Positions 33,653 through 46,876 of a DNA stretch of 64,000 bases are shown in pieces. The notes beneath the pieces are model-generated. The model was not told where the DNA came from and did not search any database. It worked only from the letters and a program-made list of their open reading frames with translations. Made by a program: the position numbers and the translations under genes. Origin of the DNA: Frateuria flava (GTDB lineage: Bacteria > Pseudomonadota > Gammaproteobacteria > Xanthomonadales > Rhodanobacteraceae); NCBI RefSeq assembly GCF_017837635.1, contig NZ_JAGJRS010000004.1:1-64000 (forward strand). Reading direction: 5' to 3'. Position 1 is the first letter of the stretch. Each line of letters opens with the position of its first letter.

Positions 33653-34735
33653 TCAGTCCTGCTTCTCCGGCGCCGGCTCCAGATCCTCGAGCTTGGGCGT
33701 GTAGGCCTGCACGAAGGCGTTGTGCAGCACGTTGATCACCGCGCGCCAGGCGCCGACGTCCTTGCTGTCGATGCGACCGCTGATCGGCACCTTGGTGGCG
33801 AACTGGTCCTTCTCGTGGTTCTTGAACAGCCAGGTGACGCCGCTGGCGAGGGCCTCCCAGGCGACCTGCAGCGGGTTCTCCTTGTCCTCTTCGACATCCT
33901 GCTTCCAGCTGAACACCTTGACGTCGTGCAGCAGCGGCTTGGCGTATCCGTTGAGCTCGCCGTTACGCGCCTGCAGTTGCATCACGAACGTGCCGTTGCC
34001 GCCGGCGAAGTCGAGCCTGGCGTAGGCGCGGGCGAGGTCATTGAGGCGCTTGAGTTCGATCTGGCGGATACGCAGGTCGAAGGTGAAGTCCAGCAGCTTG
34101 GGGTCCAACGGATCGAAACGGGCGTCGGCCATCAGCGGCGCGTTGCCAAGCACCTTCGCGGTGGCGTGGAAATCGGCCACGCGGCTGCCCTGGCTGCGAT
34201 CGGCGTTGCTCAGGTTGACCGCCCTGGCTTCCACGTCGGTCATCTTCATGTCCACCTTGGGATGGGACACGAAGTTGTGGAACGTGACCTGGCTGTTGTG
34301 CACGGTCACCTCGTCGAGGCGTATCGGCACCAGCCCTTCGAGCTGCTGGCGCCAGTCCACGCCCGTACCGGCCTGGCTCGGCGCCCGGCTTCCACCGTCG
34401 ACGAAGTTGAGGCTGGCGTGGTCGAACTCGACGCGGCCACGGACCGTGCCGTGGGTGATTGCGCGCCAGCTGATCGCGATATCGGTGGTGGCCGCGGAGA
34501 AGAACGGTACCGGCACCTTGCCGTCCACCTTGTCGATGCGCAGATCGCCAAGGCTGTAGGCGCCACGCCAGAGATGGATGTCCACATCGGCGACATGGCC
34601 GTGATAGTCACCCATGCGGTCCATCTTGCGATTGAGGTAGTCCTTGACCACGTAGGGCAGGGCCAGTCGCGCCACCACCAGCAGCGCGACGATAACCAGC
34701 ACGATGACCAGCGTGCGGCGGGCGACGTGTTTCAT
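33653..34735 (-). CDS. DUF748/AsmA-like membrane-anchored protein
   Basis: A 360-aa protein with one N-terminal membrane helix (TLVIVLVIVALLVVARLALP) and a large periplasmic domain. Beta-strand-rich segments such as VADVDIHLWRGAYSLGDL, VEFDHASLNFV and LDEVTVHNSQVTFHNF are typical of DUF748/AsmA-family proteins, which are implicated in outer-membrane lipid transport or biogenesis. Charged C-terminal tail (LEDLEPAPEKQD). Lies 63 bp upstream of glmU; probably in one transcript with it. Function not known. Confidence 0.75.
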   Translation of the reverse strand: MKHVARRTLVIVLVIVALLVVARLALPYVVKDYLNRKMDRMGDYHGHVADVDIHLWRGAYSLGDLRIDKVDGKVPVPFFSAATTDIAISWRAITHGTVRGRVEFDHASLNFVDGGSRAPSQAGTGVDWRQQLEGLVPIRLDEVTVHNSQVTFHNFVSHPKVDMKMTDVEARAVNLSNADRSQGSRVADFHATAKVLGNAPLMADARFDPLDPKLLDFTFDLRIRQIELKRLNDLARAYARLDFAGGNGTFVMQLQARNGELNGYAKPLLHDVKVFSWKQDVEEDKENPLQVAWEALASGVTWLFKNHEKDQFATKVPISGRIDSKDVGAWRAVINVLHNAFVQAYTPKLEDLEPAPEKQD

Positions 34736-34798
34736 GCGCGGTCCTGACAGCCCAGTCCGCCGAAGTCTAGGCCGCCGCGTGTGGGCGCGGCGTTCAGG

Positions 34799-35320
34799 TC
34801 ATCGTGCTGTCGCGTCCGGCCCGGAAGAAACCGATGTGCGGCCGTGCTCGCAATGGAAGGTGAACACATAGTCAAGGCTGAATGGCCTGGCTTCGCTGTC
34901 GACCGGGTGGCTGGTGCCGTCGGCATCGGCGGCCCAGCGGGTGATCGTCAATGGCGTGTAGCGCCAGTGCTGGACGGCTGCCCGCACGGATTCGGCAAAG
35001 GGTTGCTGCGTGTCCGGCGCATTCATGCGCACCTCATCGACGTTGCCCTGGGTGCCGACGATCACGCGTGCCGGCAGCTCGATCTGTGGCGGGCAGCGGG
35101 CGAGCACCGACGCGGGATAGACGGGCGGCTCGTGCACTTCCAGCGTCGCGCCCATGGCGATCTGGCCGATCGCCAGCTTGTAGTGCGCCAGCCCGGTGCC
35201 CTCCGCGGTACGGTAGCTTGCCGACCCGATGCCGGGTTGGGCGTCCTGCTTCTGTGCGGTGTGGACACAGCCGGCCAGCAGGGTGGCGGCGACGAACAGG
35301 GTGAGCGCGCGAGTCATCAT
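34799..35320 (-). CDS. Lipoprotein with TonB-C-like domain
   Basis: A 173-aa predicted lipoprotein: signal LTLFVAATLLAGC with lipobox LLAGC, Cys at about residue 18. The body has EPPVYPASVLARCPPQIELP, VIVGTQGNVDEVRMNAPD and AAVQHWRYTPLTI, the pattern of TonB C-terminal-like domains that occur in energy-transducer and stand-alone secreted proteins. ATGATG start with a very good AGGAAGGA site. It lies between the atp operon and the DUF748 gene; a terminator separates it from atpC, so it has its own promoter. Function unknown. Confidence 0.7.
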   Translation of the reverse strand: MMTRALTLFVAATLLAGCVHTAQKQDAQPGIGSASYRTAEGTGLAHYKLAIGQIAMGATLEVHEPPVYPASVLARCPPQIELPARVIVGTQGNVDEVRMNAPDTQQPFAESVRAAVQHWRYTPLTITRWAADADGTSHPVDSEARPFSLDYVFTFHCEHGRTSVSSGPDATAR

Positions 35321-35484
35321 GGATCCTTCCTGGAGGCCGTGACAGCCTAGCCGCGAGGGTCACAAGCGCAAAATCCGCCTCGCGCGCTTTGCTTTCCAGG
35401 CGTTTCCTCGCGACGCGCAGCATCGCCGGGGGCCGCCCCCCACCCCTCTTTCCCACGAGCCGGAGCCCCGGCAAACGGGAAGCC

Positions 35485-35509
35485 AAAATCGACCCCGCCT
35501 TGGCGGGGT
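35485..35509 (-). terminator. Second terminator-like hairpin after atpC
   Basis: ACCCCGC-CTTG-GCGGGGT on the plus strand; read on the minus strand it is followed by CGATTTT. Downstream of the main atp terminator; may act as a backup. Confidence 0.6.
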
Positions 35510-35570
35510 TGACGTCCGCTCAACAGGGCCTGATCAGGTCCCCCGAGGAGTGGGAGCCTGGTCGTCGCAA

Positions 35571-35598
35571 ACGAAAACGCCGGCACGAGGCCGGCGTT
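35571..35598 (-). terminator. Rho-independent terminator of the atp operon
   Basis: Minus strand: a 9-bp stem AACGCCGGC / GCCGGCGTT with a CTCGT loop, followed by TTCGTTT. It lies 23 bp after the atpC stop codon. Confidence 0.85.
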
Positions 35599-35620
35599 GT
35601 CCGTCAGGCTTCGCAGCCTG

Positions 35621-36049
35621 TCAGTGCTTGAGGTTCCTACGCAGGCGCTCGAGCGCCTGCAGCTGGGTCAGCGCGGCGACCAGCTTGGCCTGCGCCTCGG
35701 CCACGTCGATGGCGTCGGAGCGGTTGGCCAGGGCTTCTTCGGCTTCCTTCTTGGCGGCCAGCGCGGCGGCCTCGTCGATTTCCTCGGAGCGCACGGCGGT
35801 GTCGGCCAGCACGGTGACGGCATGCGGCTGCACTTCCAGGATGCCGCCGCCGGTGATCGAGATGTCGACCTTCTCGCCGCCGGCCTCGGTCACCACGACC
35901 TTGCCCGGCTTCAGGCGGGTGATCAGCGGCGCGTGGCGTGGTGTGATGCCCAGCTCGCCCTGGTCGCCGGTGGCGACGACCATCGTGGCCTCGCCCGAGT
36001 AGATCGCGGCTTCGGCGCTGACGACTTCGACGCGGATGGTGGTGGTCAT
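35621..36049 (-). CDS. atpC: ATP synthase F1 epsilon subunit
   Basis: 142-aa epsilon subunit of the F1 stalk, which links gamma rotation to the c-ring and inhibits ATP hydrolysis. It has the N-terminal beta barrel ([34 protein letters not shown]) and a C-terminal helical pair ([33 protein letters not shown]). ATG start. Last gene of the minus-strand atpIBEFHAGDC operon; separated from atpD by a 114-bp spacer that contains a GGGAAT-type hairpin. Confidence 0.95.
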   Translation of the reverse strand: MTTTIRVEVVSAEAAIYSGEATMVVATGDQGELGITPRHAPLITRLKPGKVVVTEAGGEKVDISITGGGILEVQPHAVTVLADTAVRSEEIDEAAALAAKKEAEEALANRSDAIDVAEAQAKLVAALTQLQALERLRRNLKH

Positions 36050-36072
36050 GCTTGGTCTCGCTTCGCTCGACG

Positions 36073-36157
36073 GAAATGGGGAATGGTCAATCGGGAATGG
36101 TCAGGCTGCGCGGGCTTCGCTTTTGCGATTCCCGATTGACGATTCCCGATTCCCGAA
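36073..36157. repeat. GGGAAT-type inverted repeat, atpD-atpC spacer
   Basis: Left arm GGGGAATGGTCAATCGGGAA pairs with the right arm, which reads GGGAATCGTCAATCGGGAAT on the other strand. Roughly 25-bp arms with few mismatches, and about 22 bp between them. Related elements occupy the atpG-atpD and atpA-atpG spacers. Confidence 0.75.
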
Positions 36158-36163
36158 GGTCGC

Positions 36164-37718
<1,555 letters not shown>

Positions 37719-37722
37719 AAAA

Positions 37723-38640
37723 TCAGACCGCCGCCGCGCCGCCGACGATTTCGGAAATTTCCTGCGTGATCGCCGCCTGGCGCGCCTTGTTGTAGCTCAG
37801 GGTCAGTTCGGCGATGACCTTGTTGGCGTTGTCCGAGGCGCTCTTCATCGCGACCATGCGTGCGGCGTGCTCGCTGGCGAGGTTCTCCAGCACGCCCTGG
37901 TACACCACCGACTCCACGTAGCGGCCGAGCACGTGCTCGAGCACCGCGGCGGCGTCGGGTTCGTAGATGTAATCCCAGTCGTGGGTCTGCTCGAGCGTGA
38001 TGCCGGCGTAGGCGTTGTCGCCCGAGCCCTGCTGCGCGGCCAGCTCGGCCGCGACCAGCGGCAGCGGCAGCAGCGCGTCGACCATCGGCTTCTGCGTCAT
38101 GGTGTTGACGAAGTCGTTGTAGGCCAGGAACACGCGATCCAGGCCGTTGGCCGCATAGGCGTCCAGCACGACCTTGATCACGCCGACCAGCTGCTCCAGC
38201 TTGGGCCGCTCGCCCAGGTGGCTGACGCTGCCGACCAGGTTGACGCCCTTGATGCGGCGGAAGAACTGCATCGCCTTCTGCCCGATCGCCACCACGTCGA
38301 CCTGCACGCCCTTGTCCTGCCACTCGCGCACGGCCGGCAGGACGCGGCGGAACAGGTTGGAGTTGAGGCCGCCGCACAGGCCGCGGTCGGTGGAGATCAC
38401 GATGAAGGCCACGCGCGCGACGTTGTCACGCTCGACGAGGAACGGATGCTTGAAGTCCGTGTTGGCCTGGGCCACGTGGGCGATCACCCGGCGCATCATC
38501 CGCGCATACGGACGCGAGGCCTTCATCAGGTCCTGCGCCTTGCGGATCTTCGAGGCCGAGACCATCTCGAGCGCGCGCGTCACCTTGCGCATGTTCTGCG
38601 TGCTCTTGATCTTGGTTTTGATTTCGCGTCCGCTTGCCAT
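37723..38640 (-). CDS. atpG: ATP synthase F1 gamma subunit
   Basis: Central rotor shaft, 305 aa. The N-terminal coiled-coil starts [20 protein letters not shown] and continues into [14 protein letters not shown]; the Rossmann-like middle contains [17 protein letters not shown]; the C-terminal helix has [20 protein letters not shown] and [15 protein letters not shown]. It is about 15-18 aa longer than E. coli AtpG. ATG start. Flanked on both sides by repeat-bearing spacers. Confidence 0.97.
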   Translation of the reverse strand: MASGREIKTKIKSTQNMRKVTRALEMVSASKIRKAQDLMKASRPYARMMRRVIAHVAQANTDFKHPFLVERDNVARVAFIVISTDRGLCGGLNSNLFRRVLPAVREWQDKGVQVDVVAIGQKAMQFFRRIKGVNLVGSVSHLGERPKLEQLVGVIKVVLDAYAANGLDRVFLAYNDFVNTMTQKPMVDALLPLPLVAAELAAQQGSGDNAYAGITLEQTHDWDYIYEPDAAAVLEHVLGRYVESVVYQGVLENLASEHAARMVAMKSASDNANKVIAELTLSYNKARQAAITQEISEIVGGAAAV

Positions 38641-38663
38641 TTTTGTCGCTCGCTGTGCTCGCT

Positions 38664-38757
38664 TGGGAATGGTAAATCGGGAATCGGGAATGGTTGGAAG
38701 CCAGGGTGCAGCGCGCTTGTGCTTTTACGATTCCCGATTTCCCATTGCCGATTTACG
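38664..38757. repeat. GGGAAT-type inverted repeat, atpA-atpG spacer
   Basis: TGGGAATGGTAAATCGGGAA then TCGGGAATGG at the left; the right arm reads CGTAAATCGGCAATGGGAAA then TCGGGAATCG on the other strand. The third such element in consecutive atp spacers. Confidence 0.75.
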
Positions 38758-38759
38758 GC

Positions 38760-40310
<1,551 letters not shown>

Positions 40311-40433
40311 GGTCGCTTTCCTGAATTTGGGAATGCTTTTTCAAGCGTCCGACCCCATGGCCGGCGTGCTCTTCGATGTTTTGTCAGCGCCGGATCGCCG
40401 GCACTGTCCCGCGGCCCGCAGGCCGCGCTTGAA

Positions 40434-40967
40434 TCAACTTGCCAGCGCGGAGGCCAGGCGCTGCAGGCGGCCGCGGGCGGAGCCGTCGATCACCTCGTTG
40501 CCGGTGTCGATCACCACGCCGCCGAGCAGCGCCGGGTCGACATGGCTCTCCAGTTCGATCTCGCGCTTGAAGCGGCGCTTGAGCGAGGCCTTCAGCTGTT
40601 CGGTCTGGGCGGCGTCCAGCGCCATCGCGCTGGTCACCTTGACCTTCAGCTGCGAGCCCGCCTCACGCTTGTGTTCCTCGTACAGGTCAGCCACTTCCGG
40701 CAGCAGCGCCAGGCGGCGCTGTTCGGCCAGCGTCTGCAGGAACTGGGCGAACGCGGTGTCCGTACCCATGCCCTGCGGCAGATGCAGTGCCACCAGCTGC
40801 GCCGGCTTCACGCGCGGGTCGCCGACCAGCGCGGAAACGCGCGGATCCTTCGCCACCGCGGCGGCGAAGGAAAACGCCTGCGACCATTCGCCAAGCGTGC
40901 CGGCCTCGTGCGCCAGCTCGAAAGCGGCGCGCGCGTACGGACGGGCGAGGGTGATTGCCTGGGCCAT
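40434..40967 (-). CDS. atpH: ATP synthase F1 delta subunit
   Basis: Peripheral-stalk cap joining AtpF to AtpA; 177 aa. It has TLARPYARAAFELAHEAG at the N-terminal helical domain and the C-terminal signature IELESHVDPALLGGVVIDTG. ATG start 2 bp after the atpF stop, so the two are coupled. Confidence 0.95.
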   Translation of the reverse strand: MAQAITLARPYARAAFELAHEAGTLGEWSQAFSFAAAVAKDPRVSALVGDPRVKPAQLVALHLPQGMGTDTAFAQFLQTLAEQRRLALLPEVADLYEEHKREAGSQLKVKVTSAMALDAAQTEQLKASLKRRFKREIELESHVDPALLGGVVIDTGNEVIDGSARGRLQRLASALAS

Positions 40968-40969
40968 GG

Positions 40970-41440
40970 TCAGATCTCGGTGGCGAGCTGGTCGAGCAAC
41001 GCCTTGTGCGCGGCCGGGTCGATCTCGCGCTGCACGATCTTGGCGGCACCCTGCACGGCAAGCGCGCCGACCTTCTCGCGCAGCTCCTCGCGGGCACGCT
41101 GGGCCATCGAGGCGATGTCGTCCTGCGCGCTGGCTTTCAGGCGGTTGATCTCGCCGATGGCGTCGGCGCGGGCCTTGTCCAGGATCTGGTTGGCCTGCTG
41201 CTGGGCGCGATCGATGATCTCGGCGGCCTGCTGGCGCGCCACCTTGATCTCGGCGGCCACCTTGCTGTCGGCATCGCGCAGCTCGGCGCGGGCGCGCTCG
41301 GCGGCATCGAGGCCTTCGGCGATCTTGAGCTGGCGCTCTTCGATGGCCTTGTTGATGTGCGGCCAGATGAACTGGACGCAGAACCAGATCAAGATGGCGA
41401 AAGCGATCATTTCGCCGATCAAGGTCGCGTTGGGAAGCAT
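40970..41440 (-). CDS. atpF: ATP synthase Fo b subunit
   Basis: Peripheral stalk, 156 aa. One N-terminal membrane helix ([20 protein letters not shown]), then a long amphipathic coiled coil rich in Ala/Glu/Arg ([40 protein letters not shown]). ATG start. 90 bp downstream of atpE. Confidence 0.96.
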   Translation of the reverse strand: MLPNATLIGEMIAFAILIWFCVQFIWPHINKAIEERQLKIAEGLDAAERARAELRDADSKVAAEIKVARQQAAEIIDRAQQQANQILDKARADAIGEINRLKASAQDDIASMAQRAREELREKVGALAVQGAAKIVQREIDPAAHKALLDQLATEI

Positions 41441-41530
41441 CGCTGCATTACCTGTAAATGCGGGTGGTACGGCTACGGGCGCCGCGGCGACGCCCGTAGG
41501 GGAACGGCGCCGAAGCGCCGTCGAGGCGAC

Positions 41531-41836
<306 letters not shown>

Positions 41837-41880
41837 TTATGTGTTTCGGTTGGACGTTGTTCGAAAGGACGGACAGCAGA

Positions 41881-42690
<810 letters not shown>

Positions 42691-43080
42691 TCAACCCTTG
42701 AATCGAAACGCCAGCAGATGAACCGCGTAAGCAGCCGCCAGCCCCGTAATGGCGGCCAGCGGCGGCAGTTTCAGTTTGATGAGGATCACGCCCATCCCAC
42801 CGATGACCGCGATCCACTTGAGGATCATGCCCACCAGCAGACGCCCCAGCGCCATGCCCGCCCCGTGCATCCCGGCGAAGGCCCGCGCGCCAAGCAGCGC
42901 GTTGCCCAGCGCCATCACGAGGGCGCCTGCAAGGGCCGCCAAGGCTTCGCGGCGCCCCTGCATCAGGAAAACGAGACCGACCAGCGCTGCCACAGCGACC
43001 TGCCACATCACGATGCGCAGGGCCAGGCGGCGTCCGGAGGCAAGACTATTGAGCACGTGTGTTCCCGCGCGGCTTCGCAC
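42691..43080 (-). CDS. atpI: ATP synthase assembly protein AtpI
   Basis: A 129-aa protein with four membrane helices (IVMWQVAVAALVGLVFLMQG, ALAALAGALVMALGNALLGA, LVGMILKWIAVIGGMGVILI, LAAITGLAAAYAVHLLAF), assisting c-ring assembly. The start codon is a GTG at 43080; a second in-frame GTG at 43056 is also possible, with GGGA upstream. I give the longer. First gene of the operon. Confidence 0.85.
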   Translation of the reverse strand: MRSRAGTHVLNSLASGRRLALRIVMWQVAVAALVGLVFLMQGRREALAALAGALVMALGNALLGARAFAGMHGAGMALGRLLVGMILKWIAVIGGMGVILIKLKLPPLAAITGLAAAYAVHLLAFRFKG

Positions 43081-43124
43081 CAGGCGTCACCCTTGCAGCT
43101 ACGGGCCACGATCCAATCCGCAAA

Positions 43125-43154
43125 AGTATATCAGCCGCCTATTTGCAGGGACAA
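43125..43154 (-). promoter_or_regulatory. Promoter of the atp operon
   Basis: Minus strand: TTGTCC (43154-43149), an 18-bp spacer, TATACT (43130-43125). About 45 bp upstream of the atpI GTG. Confidence 0.7.
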
Positions 43155-43230
43155 GCCGCAGGGCTGCGACATCTTGTCGTGCGGGCGCTGGCGTTCACTT
43201 TGAACGACTCGCAACTTCCTGCGTGCGACG

Positions 43231-43260
43231 CAAAAAAAGGGCCGGACAACAGTCCGACCC
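43231..43260 (-). terminator. Rho-independent terminator of the phasin gene
   Basis: Minus strand: GGGTCGGAC-TGTT-GTCCGGCCC stem (one G-T pair) followed by seven T residues. It lies between the phasin stop and the atp promoter. Confidence 0.9.
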
Positions 43261-43306
43261 TGGGAATGCGCCTCCGGCGGGGAGGACGGGGACGCGGGCA
43301 GAAGCC

Positions 43307-43693
43307 TTAGCGGGCGGCCGACTTGCGGCCTCCGGTAGCGCCCGTAGCGACCGCATCGTTGGCGGCCGCGAGCGGCTGCACGAGTGCGCCGAGCGACTCG
43401 GCGGTCTGGCGACCGACAGCCACCAGGCCCTGACTCAGCGTCACGGCCTGCTCGGCCTGCACACGGCCCAGTGCCACACCCTTGTCCCACAGGCCGCGCA
43501 TGGCCTCCGGATCGCGGGCCTCGCCAGCAGCAAGCAGGAAGTCGGCGGCGGAGCGAGCCTGCTGCTCCAGCGCACCCAACTGCAGGCCGGCGGCCTGCTC
43601 GAGGCCCTTCAGAAACAGCGACTGCGCCTTGAAGGCGTTGTCGGCGAACTGACGGGCATAGTCAAACGCCTGGAAATCGAACGACGTGGTCAT
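43307..43693 (-). CDS. Phasin-family protein
   Basis: A 128-aa helical protein with FDFQAFDYARQFADNAFKAQ, LFLKGLEQAAGLQLGALEQQ and LLAAGEARDPEAMRGLWDKG, the phasin pattern. Phasins coat polyhydroxyalkanoate granules, but many family members act on other assemblies or as small chaperone-like proteins; no PHA synthase is in the window. Monocistronic: strong terminator downstream, 119-bp spacer upstream to queD. ATG start. Confidence 0.8.
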   Translation of the reverse strand: MTTSFDFQAFDYARQFADNAFKAQSLFLKGLEQAAGLQLGALEQQARSAADFLLAAGEARDPEAMRGLWDKGVALGRVQAEQAVTLSQGLVAVGRQTAESLGALVQPLAAANDAVATGATGGRKSAAR

Positions 43694-43812
43694 GGCTTGT
43701 CCCTCGCGGGAGTCTTGGGAAGTGGAACAAGCCTAGCAAACGATTTTGTGCAATGCAACATTAAAACGTTGCCGTTGCTATCTGCCGGCGACCGCGGCCC
43801 TATTGCACCGCG

Positions 43813-44175
43813 TCAGAAGCTCTCACGACTGCAGCTCGCGCCCGACGTGCAGGTTTCGTGCACCACCACCCGATCCAGCGTTGGAAGCCGCGTTTCCAGG
43901 CGGCGGAAGATCCAGCGCGCCAGCATCTCGCTGGTCGGATTCTCCAGCCCCTCGATCTCGTTGAGATAGTGGTGGTCCAGTTGCTCGAACAGCGGAGCGA
44001 AGGCGGTCTTGACGTCGGCAAAGTCCATGACCCAACCCATGGCCGGGTCAGGCTCACCTTCGACGTGGATCTCGATGCGGAACGAGTGCCCGTGCAACCG
44101 CGCGCACTTATGCCCGGCGGGCACGTTGGGCAGCCGGTGCGCCGCCTCGATCTGGAAGACTTTATGGATATGCAT
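43813..44175 (-). CDS. queD: 6-carboxytetrahydropterin synthase QueD
   Basis: Second step of queuosine precursor synthesis, converting dihydroneopterin triphosphate to 6-carboxytetrahydropterin; 120 aa. Zinc-ligand histidines in AAHRLPN and LHGHSF, and a catalytic Cys in GHKCARLHGH, are present; VHETCTSGASC ends the protein. ATG start. Its 5-prime end faces tRNA-Met, which is on the same strand 82 bp upstream. Confidence 0.93.
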   Translation of the reverse strand: MHIHKVFQIEAAHRLPNVPAGHKCARLHGHSFRIEIHVEGEPDPAMGWVMDFADVKTAFAPLFEQLDHHYLNEIEGLENPTSEMLARWIFRRLETRLPTLDRVVVHETCTSGASCSRESF

Positions 44176-44257
44176 GGCGAGCGATTGTACGTCGCCCCAG
44201 GGCCAGGGCCGGACGACGAAAGAAGACTGGGGAGGCAGGCACGGCGCCGCGGGCGCG

Positions 44258-44334
44258 TGGTGGCTATGGGTGGACTCGAACCACCGACCCCAGCATTATG
44301 AGTGCTGTGCTCTAACCGGCTGAGCTACATAGCC
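44258..44334 (-). tRNA. tRNA-Met (anticodon CAT, elongator type)
   Basis: 77-nt cloverleaf on the minus strand. The acceptor GGCTATG pairs with CATAGCC. The D arm is GCTCAGCCGGTTAGAGC, the anticodon stem-loop CAGCA-CTCATAA-TGCTG, the T arm GGTGGTTCGAGTCCACC, and CCA is encoded. It closely resembles elongator tRNA-Met, though CAT could also be an Ile2 tRNA before lysidine modification. Confidence 0.93.
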
Positions 44335-44490
44335 ATGGGGCGTCGCTGGCGCGGACGCCAACGGAGCCCGGCAGTGTAATTGGCGCACCCGGCCGGTTCA
44401 AGCCTCTTCGCTTTCCATCGCCACGCGCGCTATGGTTGGATCGAAGCTCGTGGCCGCTCGATACGCGGCACGCGGGCCCGAGGAGGCGTC

Positions 44491-45036
44491 ATGATCGATG
44501 CGGATGGTTATCGCCCTAACGTAGGCATCGTGTTGCTGAACGCAGAGGGCCGCCTGTTCTGGGCGCGCCGCGTCAGCCACGACGGCTGGCAGTTCCCGCA
44601 GGGCGGGATGCGCAGCGACGAGACACCGCTTGAGGCCATGTATCGCGAGCTGGCCGAGGAAACCGGCCTGCTGCCCGAACATGTCGAAGTGGTCGCCAGC
44701 ACCCGCGGCTGGTTGCGCTATCGCCTGCCCAACCGCTACGTGCGCCACCATCAGCGCCCGACCTGCATCGGCCAGAAGCAGGTGTGGTTCCTGCTGCGCC
44801 TGGTCGGCGGCGAGGATGCGCTCAAGCTGGACGCCTGTGACAAGCCGGAGTTCGATATCTGGCGTTGGGTCGATTTCTGGTACCCCGCCGTGCATGTGGT
44901 CAGCTTCAAGCGGCAGGTCTACGAGCGGGCGCTGCGCCACTTCGCGCCGCTGGTGGAGGCAATGCTGAGCGTCGAGCTTGGCGCCCTGCCACGCCACGCG
45001 GAGGGCTCCCCGCCGGGCAACCGCGCGGTCGCCTGA
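44491..45036 (+). CDS. rppH: RNA pyrophosphohydrolase RppH
   Basis: Nudix enzyme that converts 5-prime triphosphate RNA ends to monophosphate, triggering mRNA decay; 181 aa. The Nudix box is [20 protein letters not shown] followed by TGL, and [11 protein letters not shown] and WQFPQGG are RppH hallmarks. The ATG at 44491 has AGGAGG 5 bases upstream; longer in-frame starts were rejected. Stands alone between tRNA-Met and bfd. Confidence 0.94.
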   Translation: MIDADGYRPNVGIVLLNAEGRLFWARRVSHDGWQFPQGGMRSDETPLEAMYRELAEETGLLPEHVEVVASTRGWLRYRLPNRYVRHHQRPTCIGQKQVWFLLRLVGGEDALKLDACDKPEFDIWRWVDFWYPAVHVVSFKRQVYERALRHFAPLVEAMLSVELGALPRHAEGSPPGNRAVA

Positions 45037-45055
45037 ACGACGCCGCGAAACCTAG

Positions 45056-45084
45056 TTGACAATCATTCGCATTCGCGCTGGAAT
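45056..45084 (+). promoter_or_regulatory. bfd promoter with overlapping Fur-like box
   Basis: TTGACA (45056-45061), a 17-bp spacer and TGGAAT (45079-45084). The spacer holds GACAATCATTCGCATTCGC (45058-45076), which matches 12 of 19 positions of the Fur consensus. Iron-bound Fur would therefore block the promoter, as expected for bfd. Confidence 0.7.
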
Positions 45085-45092
45085 GCGCGGCC

Positions 45093-45290
45093 ATGTACAT
45101 CTGCCTCTGCAACGCCGTGACCGACGGCGACATCCGCCGCGCCGTCGCCGATGGCGTGCGCACCTTCGCCGAACTGCAGGCGCGCACCGGCTGTTCGGAC
45201 TGCTGCGGCTGCTGCGAACCCGAAGCGCGCGCCACGCTGGACGCCGCGCTGGCGCAGGTGACTTTCCCGCTGCCGCTGATCACCGCCTGA
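45093..45290 (+). CDS. bfd: Bacterioferritin-associated ferredoxin
   Basis: A 65-aa [2Fe-2S] protein that reduces bacterioferritin iron so it can be released. Cluster cysteines are in MYICLCNAV and GCSDCCGCCEP. ATG start. Its promoter overlaps a Fur-like box, giving induction when iron is scarce. It is 101 bp upstream of bfr, its partner. Confidence 0.93.
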   Translation: MYICLCNAVTDGDIRRAVADGVRTFAELQARTGCSDCCGCCEPEARATLDAALAQVTFPLPLITA

Positions 45291-45391
45291 CCCGCCGCGG
45301 GCGGACGCCAAACCGCAACCATTCGCGTTCCCACCCGCGGGCGCCCGAGCCCGTATAGTCACCGGTCGACCCTGCACCGGAGACTTCCCCC

Positions 45392-45862
<471 letters not shown>

Positions 45863-45871
45863 CCGTTTGCC

Positions 45872-45899
45872 CCTTGCAGGAGCCCGCTTGCGCGGCGAT
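45872..45899. repeat. REP-like sequence after bfr
   Basis: TTGCAGGAGCCCGCTTGCGC then GGCGATG, the same REP class as at 49721. An inverted partner lies at 46011-46034 in the same 271-bp spacer. Confidence 0.65.
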
Positions 45900-46010
45900 G
45901 CCTTAAGGGAGTCTCGGATCGGCAACAAGGCCCCAGCCCGGACGACGAGAACGCGAAGCCTGCCATCGGCTGGCTCAGGACGCGTGGACCCAGACGCTCC
46001 GATCGCCCAA

Positions 46011-46034
46011 AGGCCGCCCGCAAGCGGGCGCCTT
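46011..46034. repeat. Inverted REP-like partner
   Basis: AGGCCGCCCGCAAGCGGGCG then CCTT, palindromic and inverted relative to 45872-45899. The pair is more separated (about 110 bp) than in a usual REPIN. Confidence 0.6.
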
Positions 46035-46133
46035 GAAGGCATCCGGTGGCGAATCGGAAAGCGTGCGGCCGTTCCTTGACGCTTTCGTCACGCAGCGGCT
46101 ATACCGGTCACCCCAGTAGTTCCGGATTTTTCC

Positions 46134-46874
46134 ATGGCTTCACGCCCGCCTCCGCGCTTCGTCGTGCGCCCGCACGATGAGGCGAGCCTGCGCCGCCGCC
46201 GGCTGTGGCTGGGCGTGGCCTGGCTGACCAGCGTGCTGCTGACCGGCGCCGTGGTTGGCACGCTGGCCTGGCGCACCACGCCCGCCGCGGTCGACCATCG
46301 CGAGGCCAGGAAGCTGTCCGCCGAAAACGAGCAGCTCAAGCAGCAGCTTGCCAATCTCAAGCGCGCGCAGCAGGTCACGGACATCGCAACCAAATCGCTG
46401 CGCGGCACGCTGACCGAGCGCGACGAGGAAATTAATGGCCTGCGGGCGGATCTGGGCTTTTATTCTCGCCTGGTCGGCGGCAACGCGCAGCGCGAAGGCC
46501 TCAAGGTGCAGGAAGTGCAGTTGCGCCCGGTCAATGGGTCGCACGCCTGGAACCTCGCGCTCAGCCTTACCCAGAACGCCAAGCGCGGCAGCGACGTCAG
46601 CGGCGCGGTGACACTCAGCGTCGAAGGCGTGCGTGGCGACAAGGTGGTAGCGCTGGGCTGGTCGCAACTGGGCGACGCCGCGCAACAGGACGGCCTGTCC
46701 TTCCGCTTCCGCTATTTCCAGCAGCTGCATGCCACGTTCATGTTGCCGGCGGACTTCAAGCCTACGCGACTGCGTATTCACGTCAAACCCGAGGACGGCG
46801 ACGCCGTCGACCGCGCCGTGGCGTGGAACGATGCGCTGTCGGGCAACCTCACCACGATCGAAGGGGGAAACTGA
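46134..46874 (+). CDS. DUF6776-like membrane-anchored coiled-coil protein
   Basis: A 246-aa protein with a basic N terminus, one membrane helix (LGVAWLTSVLLTGAVVGTLAW, about residues 25-46) and a coiled coil (REARKLSAENEQLKQQLANL). A periplasmic beta-rich domain follows (VQLRPVNGSHAWNLALSLTQ, FKPTRLRIHVKPEDGD). The family is of unknown function. It ends 2 bp before the bactofilin gene, so both form an operon and may act together in cell-envelope organisation. Confidence 0.75.
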   Translation: MASRPPPRFVVRPHDEASLRRRRLWLGVAWLTSVLLTGAVVGTLAWRTTPAAVDHREARKLSAENEQLKQQLANLKRAQQVTDIATKSLRGTLTERDEEINGLRADLGFYSRLVGGNAQREGLKVQEVQLRPVNGSHAWNLALSLTQNAKRGSDVSGAVTLSVEGVRGDKVVALGWSQLGDAAQQDGLSFRFRYFQQLHATFMLPADFKPTRLRIHVKPEDGDAVDRAVAWNDALSGNLTTIEGGN

Positions 46875-46876
46875 CC

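Larger units (their letters stand above)
35321..35620. other. 300-bp spacer after the atp operon, with two terminator hairpins
   Basis: No gene. Holds two minus-strand terminator-like hairpins for the atp operon (described separately) and, closest to 35321, the unidentified promoter of the TonB-C-like gene. No other strong signal is visible. Confidence 0.6.

Noticed and set aside
43307..43693. Evidence of a polyhydroxybutyrate operon
   Set aside because: Only a phasin-family protein is present; no PhaC, PhaA or PhaB lies in the window.
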